Positions 5,611-10,828 of a DNA stretch of 13,341 nucleotides are shown here, piece after piece. A program made the translations under genes and the position numbers. The DNA comes from an uncultured bacterium (GTDB lineage Bacteria; Patescibacteriota; Minisyncoccia; Phycocordibacterales; GWA1-40-21). Below the pieces are notes generated by a model, which ran no database searches, was not told where the DNA came from, and saw only the letters and a list, made by a program, of their open reading frames with translations. Position 1 is the first letter of the stretch. Every line of letters begins with the position of its first letter. The DNA is taken from contig CAIPUJ010000024.1 in the NCBI GenBank assembly GCA_903868205.1, forward strand, positions 1-13,341. The letters run 5' to 3'.

Positions 5611-5677
5611 GAATTATTAAGGAAACAAAAAAGCCCGTCATTTAGGCTCTGGAGACAGTATAGCATAAATAAATATA

Positions 5678-6700
5678 ATGTCAAGCAAAAATGATAATAA
5701 AATTACAGATTCCGAAAATACCCAAGAAATAAGCCCTAAAATTACAGATACAAAATTTCTTGATCAGACACTAAGACCAAATTCTTGGGATGAATACATT
5801 GGTCAAAAAAATATAAAAGAAAACTTAAAAATACTTCTCACTGCCGCAAAACAAAGACAACATCCACCTGAACATTTACTTTTTTACGGCCCTCCAGGTC
5901 TTGGAAAGACAACTCTCGCACACTTAATAGCACACGAAACACGTGCGCAGCTTAAAGATACCTCTGGTCCTGCAATAGAAAAGGTTGGAGACCTCGCTTC
6001 AATACTTACAAACCTTTCACCTGGCGATATTCTTTTTATAGATGAGATTCACAGATTAAATAAAGCTATTGAGGAAGTCCTCTACCCTGCTATGGAGTCT
6101 GGTGTGCTAGATATTATTATTGGTAAAGGTCCAAGCGCAAGAACAATACAACTCGAGCTTCCAGCTTTCACACTTATAGCCGCAACAACACGTATCGCTA
6201 TGCTTTCTGCACCACTTCGCTCTCGTTTTTCTGGAGGTGTATTCAAATTAGATTTTTATACTGAAGAAGAAATAGGAAAAATCATAGAGAGATCTTCAAA
6301 AATATTAAATGTTGAGATAGATGGTGAAGCAAAAGAGGAAATTGCGAAGAGAAGCAGATCTACTCCAAGAACAGCCAACTATTTATTAAAAAGAAGTAGA
6401 GATTTGGCTCAAATAAGAGAACAGAAGCTCACAAATGATATTGTAAAAGAATCTTTGGAGATGCTGGGGATAGATAATATGGGATTGAATGCTGTGGATA
6501 GAGCGATGCTCAATGTGATTGAAGATAAATTCAACGGAGGTCCAGTAGGGCTCAATACTCTCGCTGCTTCCCTTTCAGAAGAGCAATCAACAATAGAAGA
6601 CGTATACGAACCATATCTATTACAACTCGGATTTATAGAAAGGACATCAAGAGGAAGGGTGGTAACAGACAGAGCAAGGAAACATTTATCTAAAAAATAA
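5678..6700 (+). CDS. ruvB: Holliday junction branch migration ATPase RuvB
   Basis: RuvB is the AAA+ motor that forms hexameric rings on both sides of a RuvA-bound Holliday junction and drives branch migration, with RuvC cutting the junction. The 340 residues match the family. An N-terminal extension (about 1-27, polar, low complexity) precedes the conserved LRPNSWDEYIGQ segment. Walker A GPPGLGKT is at 71-78, Walker B DEIH at 122-125, sensor 1 AATTR at 168-172 and the arginine-finger segment PLRSRF at 179-184. The C-terminal winged helix includes GLNAVDRAML and GFIERTSRGRVVTDRARKHL. There is no clear Shine-Dalgarno site. The next plus-strand gene is yebC, and ruvC lies 2.3 kb further on the other strand; ruvA is not in the window. 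Confidence 0.97.
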   Translation: MSSKNDNKITDSENTQEISPKITDTKFLDQTLRPNSWDEYIGQKNIKENLKILLTAAKQRQHPPEHLLFYGPPGLGKTTLAHLIAHETRAQLKDTSGPAIEKVGDLASILTNLSPGDILFIDEIHRLNKAIEEVLYPAMESGVLDIIIGKGPSARTIQLELPAFTLIAATTRIAMLSAPLRSRFSGGVFKLDFYTEEEIGKIIERSSKILNVEIDGEAKEEIAKRSRSTPRTANYLLKRSRDLAQIREQKLTNDIVKESLEMLGIDNMGLNAVDRAMLNVIEDKFNGGPVGLNTLAASLSEEQSTIEDVYEPYLLQLGFIERTSRGRVVTDRARKHLSKK

Positions 6701-6726
6701 GGAGCGAAGCGACTATATTTTTGATA

Positions 6727-6862
6727 ATCCCGTAGTGCTTTTTGGTATCTTTCGTTTTTTATATTATTAAAGCAAAAATGTAATATCTAAAAAAGATAAT
6801 ACCCGTAGTACGAAATTGAGGAACTTCCATAAAAAACAATACCAAAAACTTACTATCGGGAT
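6727..6862. repeat. 136-bp inverted-repeat element, copy A
   Basis: Arms 6727-6749 (starting ATCCCGTAGTGC, then TTTTTGGTATC) and 6839-6862 (ending CTTACTATCGGGAT) are imperfect inverted repeats. Both arms align with those of the element at 8314-8453 (consensus ACCCGGTAGTG, two variable bases, TTTTGGYATC). An extra ACCCGTAGTACG lies inside at 6801-6812. The element has no coding capacity and fills most of the ruvB-yebC spacer. It looks like a non-autonomous MITE-type element or a palindromic repeat. I see no clear target duplication. Confidence 0.6.
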
Positions 6863-6906
6863 GGGAAAAAAAGTGATATATTTAAATTAATTATAAGCCC
6901 GAGTTA

Positions 6907-6949
6907 AACCCAGTGAAATATGTCCACAAGGCTGGACATTTCACGGGTT
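6907..6949 (+). promoter_or_regulatory. Structured leader hairpin upstream of yebC
   Basis: A 17-bp stem is broken only by a 1-nt and a 2-nt bulge: AACCC (6907-6911) with GGGTT (6945-6949), GTGAAA (6913-6918) with TTTCAC (6939-6944), TGTCCA (6921-6926) with TGGACA (6933-6938), loop CAAGGC. Around it, CGAGTT (6900-6905) can pair with AACTCG (6961-6966), while GGCGA (6950-6954) can pair with TCGCC (6964-6968). These share bases and exclude each other, which is switch-like. It ends 42 nt before the yebC ATG. There is no U-run, so it is not a terminator. Confidence 0.45.
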
Positions 6950-6991
6950 GGCGATTTTAAAAACTCGCCCTACTCGTTAATAAAATCAGCC

Positions 6992-7537
6992 ATGAGCGGA
7001 CACAATAAATTTTCAAAAATAAAAAGACTCAAAGCTAAAAATGATGCACAGAAAAGCAAAGTTTTTACAAAGATTATTAGGCTTCTAACAGTTGAAGCCA
7101 AGAAAGCAAAAGGAGATATTAATGCCCCTGGTGTACGAGCTGTTATACAAAAAGCCAAGGAAGCAAATATGCCTAGTGACAATATTGAAAGGGCTGTAAA
7201 AAAGGCTTCGACTGATAATAGTGCAGACATGGAAGAAATCACTTATGAATCATATGGTCCAGGAGGTATCGCTGTCATAATAGATGTACTTACAGACAAC
7301 AGAAATAGAGCTGCGGGTGAAATCAAACATATTCTTTCAGACAATGGTTCTTCCCTAGCGACTCCAGGAAGCGCTTCTTGGGCATTTGAAAAAACTATTG
7401 AAGGTTGGGTTCCAAAAACAACGATGCCAATATCTGATGAAGATGCAGAAAAATTGGAAAAACTACTTGATGCACTAGAAGATAATGATGATGTGCAGGA
7501 GGTTTATACGAATGTGGAGGAAGGGGTAGAAGAATAA
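6992..7537 (+). CDS. yebC: YebC/PmpR family protein, short form lacking the middle domain
   Basis: The start is the ATG of MSGHNKFSKIKRLKAKNDAQ, which matches the conserved family N-terminus. An upstream in-frame ATG at 6920 lies in the leader hairpin and would add 24 unrelated residues. YebC family proteins were first called transcription regulators and are now linked to translation, helping ribosomes through difficult (proline-rich) stretches. Residues 1-75 are the N-terminal helical domain. EITYESYGPGGIAVIIDVLTDNRNR (82-106) and DNGSSLATPGSASWAF (117-132) are typical of the next domain. The protein then jumps almost directly to the C-terminal LEKLLDALEDNDDVQEVYTN (155-174). At 181 residues it is about 60-65 shorter than the usual 240-250, the missing part being the inserted middle domain. 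The reading frame is clean, so this is not an obvious frameshift. Confidence 0.92.
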   Translation: MSGHNKFSKIKRLKAKNDAQKSKVFTKIIRLLTVEAKKAKGDINAPGVRAVIQKAKEANMPSDNIERAVKKASTDNSADMEEITYESYGPGGIAVIIDVLTDNRNRAAGEIKHILSDNGSSLATPGSASWAFEKTIEGWVPKTTMPISDEDAEKLEKLLDALEDNDDVQEVYTNVEEGVEE

Positions 7538-7546
7538 AAAATAAAA

Positions 7547-7570
7547 GGGCTCGCAACAAGTTGCGAGCCC
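7547..7570. terminator. Bidirectional terminator between yebC and the 7577-8152 gene
   Basis: GGGCTCGCAA (7547-7556) and TTGCGAGCCC (7561-7570) form a perfect 10-bp stem with a 4-nt loop. Minus-strand RNA continues UUUUAUUUUUU, an excellent tail. The plus-strand tail (TAACTTTT) is weaker. It therefore mainly serves the minus-strand gene, whose stop lies 7 bp away. Confidence 0.9.
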
Positions 7571-7576
7571 TAACTT

Positions 7577-8152
7577 TTAACCTGACACAAAAGGTAACAG
7601 ATTTTTTTCAAACTCCATTATTTTGTAAACCTCTTCCATTTTTTTGTAGAGGTCCTCTTTTTCTTTCGTGGCCTCTTCAAAAAATACTCCGAGATATGAA
7701 AACAAAGACCTCGGCTTTGGACGCCATACATATTCATCAAACCAGTTAACAGTAATCTCTGGATAATCCACCGTCAACTTATATATCGCGTAGTCATTTC
7801 CCTGTCTTTCAAATCTTATCTGAATATCCATCAAACGACCTTCCCGACTTAAACCAAGAAAAGTAAATCTCCTGCTGTCACCGCGCTCCGCTCTGTCAAT
7901 TAATTTGAAAAAACCTTGAGTTTTAAGCCATAACTGCGCGTCGTGTATGTCTGGCCTATGCAAATTGTACAAACAATTAGCCCCCAGCCAATGAATACCC
8001 TCAGTGGTATAACCCAGCCCACTAAGTGTGATCTTGTCCAGAAACGGCTTTATGAGAGCCACTCTGAACTTAATCAACTCTATCCAGTCTTCCGTTGTGA
8101 TTTTTCTTTTACCCATCAGTATTCTTACGCCAGCGCCATTATCAGAAGGCAT
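7577..8152 (-). CDS. Hypothetical cytoplasmic protein, 191 residues
   Basis: I do not recognise this protein. There is no signal peptide or membrane segment. The N-terminal part has a helical segment (TTEDWIELIKFRVALIKPFLDKI, about 19-41) and a conserved-looking GIHWLGANCLYNLHRPDIHDAQLWLK (about 52-77). The middle appears beta-rich (RFTFLGLSREGRLMDIQIRFERQGNDYAIYKLTVDYPEITVNWFDEYVW). The C-terminus is a charged helix with coiled-coil potential (EEATKEKEDLYKKMEEVYKIMEFEK). AAGGAG (8163-8158) lies 5 nt before the ATG and supports this start over the internal Met13. It sits convergently behind yebC and shares the expression style and elevated GC (25 of 60 in bases 7861-7920, hand count) of the 1391-3367 array. 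Confidence 0.8.
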   Translation of the reverse strand: MPSDNGAGVRILMGKRKITTEDWIELIKFRVALIKPFLDKITLSGLGYTTEGIHWLGANCLYNLHRPDIHDAQLWLKTQGFFKLIDRAERGDSRRFTFLGLSREGRLMDIQIRFERQGNDYAIYKLTVDYPEITVNWFDEYVWRPKPRSLFSYLGVFFEEATKEKEDLYKKMEEVYKIMEFEKNLLPFVSG

Positions 8153-8177
8153 ACCTTCTCCTTTTGTTATTTGTTAT

Positions 8178-8244
8178 TCCGCAGGGCGCACCCTTTGGAG
8201 ACTTGTATCTAAATTAACATTAGCTCCTTTGTAAATTTTGTCAA
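8178..8244 (-). promoter_or_regulatory. Promoter and leader hairpin of the 7577-8152 gene
   Basis: TTGACA (8244-8239) is a perfect -35. The -10 is weak (TAATGT at 8222-8217, 16-bp spacer), so its position is uncertain. In the leader, TCC (8199-8197), AGGG, loop TGCG, CCCT and GGA (8180-8178) form a small hairpin upstream of the ribosome binding site. Confidence 0.45.
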
Positions 8245-8276
8245 ACAGATGACATTTTCTCTTTACACTTCCCCAC

Positions 8277-8301
8277 CTTTCCCTACTGAGGCGGGCAGGC
8301 T
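8277..8301 (-). repeat. GC-rich repeat AGCCTGCCCG...AGGGAAAG, copy 1 (minus orientation)
   Basis: Read on the minus strand it starts AGCCTGCCCGCC and ends AGGGAAAG. A shorter version occurs at 8789-8809 on the plus strand. The two copies thus face each other around the element at 8314-8453 and the acidic gene. Confidence 0.55.
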
Positions 8302-8313
8302 GTACCTTCGGTT

Positions 8314-8453
8314 ACCCGGTAGTGAATTTTGGCATCAAAAAGTTTTAATAAATAATAATTTTATCATTACTTTCCTGTTTAAATATTACTCAAATATAAG
8401 TCAAAATATCGCTTGCTAACTTTTTAAAACAATGCCAAAATCTACTACCGGGT
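8314..8453. repeat. 140-bp inverted-repeat element, copy B
   Basis: Arms 8314-8335 (ACCCGGTAGTG, then AATTTTGGCAT) and 8432-8453 (ATGCCAAAATC, then TACTACCGGGT) are near-perfect inverted repeats. AAAACAATGCCAAAA in the right arm aligns with AAAACAATACCAAAA in the 6727-6862 copy, so the two are homologous. The interior is very AT-rich, differs from copy A and has no coding capacity. TA dinucleotides stand at both outer edges (8313-8314 and 8454-8455), which fits, but does not prove, TA-targeted insertion. Confidence 0.65.
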
Positions 8454-8461
8454 TATCCACA
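8453..8461 (+). promoter_or_regulatory. DnaA-box-like 9-mer TTATCCACA
   Basis: A perfect TTATCCACA overlaps the right end of the inverted-repeat element and borders an AT-rich stretch (8462-8553). One more copy occurs on the minus strand at 651-643. Isolated boxes are common and do not make an origin. The stretch 8462-8553 holds no other feature apart from AT-rich promoter-like sequence for the acidic gene. Confidence 0.3.
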
Positions 8462-8553
8462 GTTTTGATATTTGCAAAATTTTCAAAACTTTAGACAATA
8501 TACATAATTACTCATTTATGAGTTATTAATAAGATAAAATTTATTTAAAATAT

Positions 8554-8763
8554 ATGGCAAAAAAGAAAGGTGATGTTGAGGAGAAAGGTGATGTAAAAGA
8601 AGAGGGTGAAGAAGCAGAAGAAAAAGCTTCTGGTTCATTATCAGAAGATGCTCTTGAAGCTTTTGATGATGCCTCTCCTACAGGACTAGAGGAAGAAGAA
8701 CTTCTAGCAGGCGAAGATGACGAGCTTGAAGAATTAGACTTTAGAACAAACGACGAATGGTAG
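8554..8763 (+). CDS. Small highly acidic protein, 69 residues, unknown function
   Basis: By hand count 28 of 69 residues are Asp or Glu and 7 are Lys or Arg, giving a net charge near -21. The protein starts MAKKKGDVEEKGDVKEEGEE with a short tandem duplication (KGDVEE / KGDVKE, visible in the DNA as two 18-base units). Then come a possible amphipathic helix (SLSEDALEAFDDAS), an acidic run (EEEELLAGEDDELEELDF) and a C-terminal RTNDEW. It is probably disordered. Acidic tails like this occur in RNA polymerase delta-type subunits, DNA mimics and chaperone-like proteins, but no specific match is recognised. There is no clear Shine-Dalgarno site; TAAAAT at 8535-8540 could be a -10. A strong terminator follows. 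Although low in complexity, the codons, defined start and flanking signals make it likely real. Confidence 0.65.
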   Translation: MAKKKGDVEEKGDVKEEGEEAEEKASGSLSEDALEAFDDASPTGLEEEELLAGEDDELEELDFRTNDEW

Positions 8764-8788
8764 GAAGATAGTATAAAGTTTATCAAGT

Positions 8789-8809
8789 AGCCTGCCCGGC
8801 CAGGGAAAG
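8789..8809 (+). repeat. GC-rich repeat AGCCTGCCCG...AGGGAAAG, copy 2
   Basis: This 21-base segment is the counterpart of 8277-8301 in opposite orientation, shorter by a few bases in the middle. It lies 26 bp after the stop of the acidic gene. Confidence 0.55.
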
Positions 8810-8825
8810 TTTTTAAAGTTATAAT

Positions 8826-8860
8826 AAAATAGGGGTTTCGCGTAGCGAAACCCCTATTTT
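8826..8860. terminator. Perfect 16-bp hairpin terminator, first of three tandem hairpins
   Basis: AAAATAGGGGTTTCGC (8826-8841) and its exact complement (8845-8860) leave a 3-nt loop. The outer A/T ends give a U-rich tail in both directions, so it can end transcription from the acidic gene (plus) and from ruvC (minus). Confidence 0.85.
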
Positions 8861-8866
8861 ATTTTC

Positions 8867-8900
8867 TCTACTCATCTAAGCTATAGCGTAGATGAGTAGA
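8867..8900. other. Second tandem hairpin (12-bp stem)
   Basis: TCTACTCATCTA (8867-8878) and TAGATGAGTAGA (8889-8900) are perfect complements. The space between them holds the palindrome GCTATAGC, which extends the stem after one mismatch. A six-A run follows on the plus strand. Confidence 0.75.
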
Positions 8901-8910
8901 AAAAATATCC

Positions 8911-8948
8911 TACGTAAATAAGAACGCGGTCGCGTTCTTATTTACGTC
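8911..8948. other. Third tandem hairpin (17-bp stem)
   Basis: ACGTAAATAAGAACGCG (8912-8928) and CGCGTTCTTATTTACGT (8931-8947) are perfect complements around GT, so the innermost pairs must open. The stem is as long as many functional hairpins but has no U-run. It lies 46 bp downstream of the ruvC stop. Confidence 0.75.
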
Positions 8949-8993
8949 TATTAGAGAAGTCTCAATTTATACATTACAAACTTTATGAACTTT

Positions 8994-9473
8994 CTACTTA
9001 TTCCTTACAATCGCAAAGTATGTGAGCCCCACAGCTATAGCATCAAATTCATCATCATACTTTATTTTCTTATCTATCTTAATTAGTCTCTTCACCATTT
9101 CTGTTACCTGAGTCTTTTCACTTTTCCCATATCCAGTCACGGCAACTTTTATTTCCATTGGTGTAAACTCTTTTACTTCTAGCCCATTCTTTGCAGCTTC
9201 GTAGAGCATCACTCCCCTAGCTTCTGCTACATGCATAGCTGTTTTAGCATTTGTTTTAAAAAATAAATTTTCTATGGCCAAAGCTTTCGGCTCAAATTCT
9301 TTTATAACTTTCTCTATTTCAGAACCTATAAGCCCGAGACGTTTATCATGAGAAATTTTTGCAGAGGTTTGAAAACATTCTGAAAATATCAAGGTTTCTT
9401 TTCCACCTTGTACCTTGTCTATTATAGCAACACCCATTCTTTCGTATCCTGGGTCTATTGAAATGATTCTCAT
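8994..9473 (-). CDS. ruvC: Crossover junction endodeoxyribonuclease RuvC
   Basis: RuvC is the dimeric, Mg-dependent nuclease that resolves Holliday junctions by symmetric nicks after RuvAB has moved them. The 159 residues show the RNase H-like fold motifs: IISIDPGYERMG with catalytic Asp7, LAIENLFF with Glu68, AVTGYGKSEKTQV (111-123) and the C-terminal YDDEFDAIAVGLTY containing Asp141 and Asp144. All four acidic catalytic positions are present. Length is slightly under the usual 165-175. It follows tyrS on the minus strand after 44 bp that contain a hairpin. TAATAT ends 6 nt before the ATG, so its own leaderless promoter is possible. Three strong hairpins lie downstream at 8826-8948. In many bacteria ruvC sits directly with yebC, ruvA and ruvB; here it is close by but inverted. 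Confidence 0.96.
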   Translation of the reverse strand: MRIISIDPGYERMGVAIIDKVQGGKETLIFSECFQTSAKISHDKRLGLIGSEIEKVIKEFEPKALAIENLFFKTNAKTAMHVAEARGVMLYEAAKNGLEVKEFTPMEIKVAVTGYGKSEKTQVTEMVKRLIKIDKKIKYDDEFDAIAVGLTYFAIVRNK

Positions 9474-9489
9474 ATATAAATATTATTTA

Positions 9490-9514
9490 TATACAAAGGT
9501 GGAGCCTTTGTATA
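9490..9514 (-). terminator. Hairpin between tyrS and ruvC
   Basis: TATACAAAGG and CCTTTGTATA form a perfect 10-bp stem with a 5-nt loop, starting 3 nt after the tyrS stop. The following minus-strand sequence (AATAATATTTATAT) is AU-rich, not a clean U-run, so partial termination or 3'-end processing is possible. Confidence 0.5.
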
Positions 9515-9517
9515 AAG

Positions 9518-10732
9518 TTAGACAGTAATTTTTACAAAAGTTTTTTTACCGATTTTCAAAACGATTTCAGATTCTATCTTGAAGTTTGGATCAGTAATCT
9601 TTTCTCCAGTTTTCATATCGCTTATCGCTCCAGCAGTAATCAATCTTCTGAATTCTGTATTCGATGGAACAATTTTATTTGAAACCACAGCAGAAGAAAG
9701 AGCGCTTCCCTTTTCTACTTTGATTTCTTGTATATCTTCTGGAATTCTACCCTTCTTGAAAGTTGCGATAAAATTTTCTTCTGCTTTTTCAGCTTTTTCT
9801 GCATCATGATATATAGTAACAATTTCTTTAGCTAGTCTTATCTTTACATCTCTAGGATTTTCTCCTTTTTCTAGACTTTCCTTTATTTTTGATATCTCTT
9901 CTAAAGAGACATAGGTACAATCTATAAAAACTGGGATAAGAGCTTCGTCTGGTAACGACATTATTTTACCAAACATATCATGGTGTTCATCATCAAGCCC
10001 AACGACGACACCCTCACTTTTATTCATAAGTTTCTTGCCTGTTTTTGGATTAACTAAAAGTGTAGTAGACATAACATACTTTTCTTTATTATTATAAGCT
10101 TTCTGTAAAGTTCTACCCGCAAGCATATTAAATGTTTGATCGTTACCTCCAATCTCCAGATCAACATCTAAAGCAACAGAGTCATAACCCTGCATTAAAG
10201 GATAGAAAAATTCATGCAAGAAAACTGGCTTATTCTCGCTTATTCTTTTCTGAAACATATCTCTTTCAACCATCTGTTGAACAGTAAAATTTGATGCTAA
10301 TTTTACAAGATCAGAAAAATTCATTTTCGATAACCATTTGCTATTCTTAACTATTTTTACTTTATTTTTTCTATCTTTTAAATTTACAATTTTACTAACC
10401 TGTTTTTTCCAAGTCTTTAAATTATTTTTTGTTTCTCTGTCAGTCAACGGTTTTCTAGCTGAATCTTTACCACTTGGGTCTCCAATTTTTGCAGTAAAAT
10501 CACCAAAAAGTATGATAACTTCATGTCCTAATTTTCTTAACCTTTCTAAAATCATAAAATTAGTCGCATGACCAATATGTAATTTTGGACCAGTAGCATC
10601 TGCACCAATATAGATCTTCAATCTTTTTCCACTCGAAAGCTCTTTTCTGAGAGATTCTTTTAAAGGAAGAATATTTTGAACACTTCTTGATAATATCTCT
10701 TCAATTTTCTTAGGATCTGTGTCTATTTTCAT
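9518..10732 (-). CDS. tyrS: Tyrosyl-tRNA synthetase
   Basis: This class I synthetase charges tRNA-Tyr with tyrosine in the cytoplasm. Its 404 residues match bacterial TyrRS. The Rossmann domain has YIGADATGPKLHIGHATN with HIGH at 52-55. YPLMQGYDSVALDVDLEIGGNDQ (177-199) forms the tyrosine pocket. The class I KMSKS loop is KLMNKSEG (234-241), so it reads LMNKS instead of KMSKS. The C-terminal 65 residues (FRRLITAGAISDMKTGEKITD and onward) look like an S4 RNA-binding domain. There is no Shine-Dalgarno site; a TATGAT -10 candidate ends 11 nt before the ATG, giving a very short leader. It is transcribed divergently from the penicillin-binding protein gene, with ruvC downstream. Confidence 0.95.
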   Translation of the reverse strand: MKIDTDPKKIEEILSRSVQNILPLKESLRKELSSGKRLKIYIGADATGPKLHIGHATNFMILERLRKLGHEVIILFGDFTAKIGDPSGKDSARKPLTDRETKNNLKTWKKQVSKIVNLKDRKNKVKIVKNSKWLSKMNFSDLVKLASNFTVQQMVERDMFQKRISENKPVFLHEFFYPLMQGYDSVALDVDLEIGGNDQTFNMLAGRTLQKAYNNKEKYVMSTTLLVNPKTGKKLMNKSEGVVVGLDDEHHDMFGKIMSLPDEALIPVFIDCTYVSLEEISKIKESLEKGENPRDVKIRLAKEIVTIYHDAEKAEKAEENFIATFKKGRIPEDIQEIKVEKGSALSSAVVSNKIVPSNTEFRRLITAGAISDMKTGEKITDPNFKIESEIVLKIGKKTFVKITV

Positions 10733-10743
10733 TCTTTAAATTT

Positions 10744-10749
10744 ATCATA
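10744..10749 (-). promoter_or_regulatory. Candidate -10 box of tyrS
   Basis: TATGAT on the minus strand ends 11 nt before the tyrS ATG. No good -35 is visible at the usual distance, so the call is weak. Confidence 0.35.
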
Positions 10750-10811
10750 AATAAGACTTTTTTGCACCAATATATTTACCTGTAACGTATTAATTAGTAA
10801 TCGCACAATTA

Positions 10812-10820
10812 TGTTATAAT
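10812..10820 (+). promoter_or_regulatory. Extended -10 promoter of the penicillin-binding protein gene
   Basis: TGTTATAAT is a perfect TGn-TATAAT extended -10. It ends 8 nt before the ATG at 10829, so the transcript should be leaderless or carry a 1-2 nt leader. It shares the 96-bp divergent spacer with the tyrS promoter. Confidence 0.6.
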
Positions 10821-10828
10821 ATACATCT

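Noticed and set aside
6895..6990. tRNA-like fold upstream of yebC
   Set aside because: There is no acceptor stem, T-loop or anticodon arrangement; it is one long hairpin with alternative helices.
6920..6991. Upstream ATG extending yebC by 24 residues
   Set aside because: The extra residues do not match the YebC N-terminus, the ATG lies in a stable hairpin, and the protein from 6992 begins exactly at the family start.
8453..8553. Replication origin suggested by a perfect DnaA box and AT-rich DNA
   Set aside because: Only one box is present, there are no clustered boxes and no dnaA, dnaN or rpmH nearby.
8541..8786. Serine-rich minus-strand frame opposite the acidic gene
   Set aside because: Poly-Ser arises from reading the GAA/GAG-rich acidic gene backwards; no start signals.
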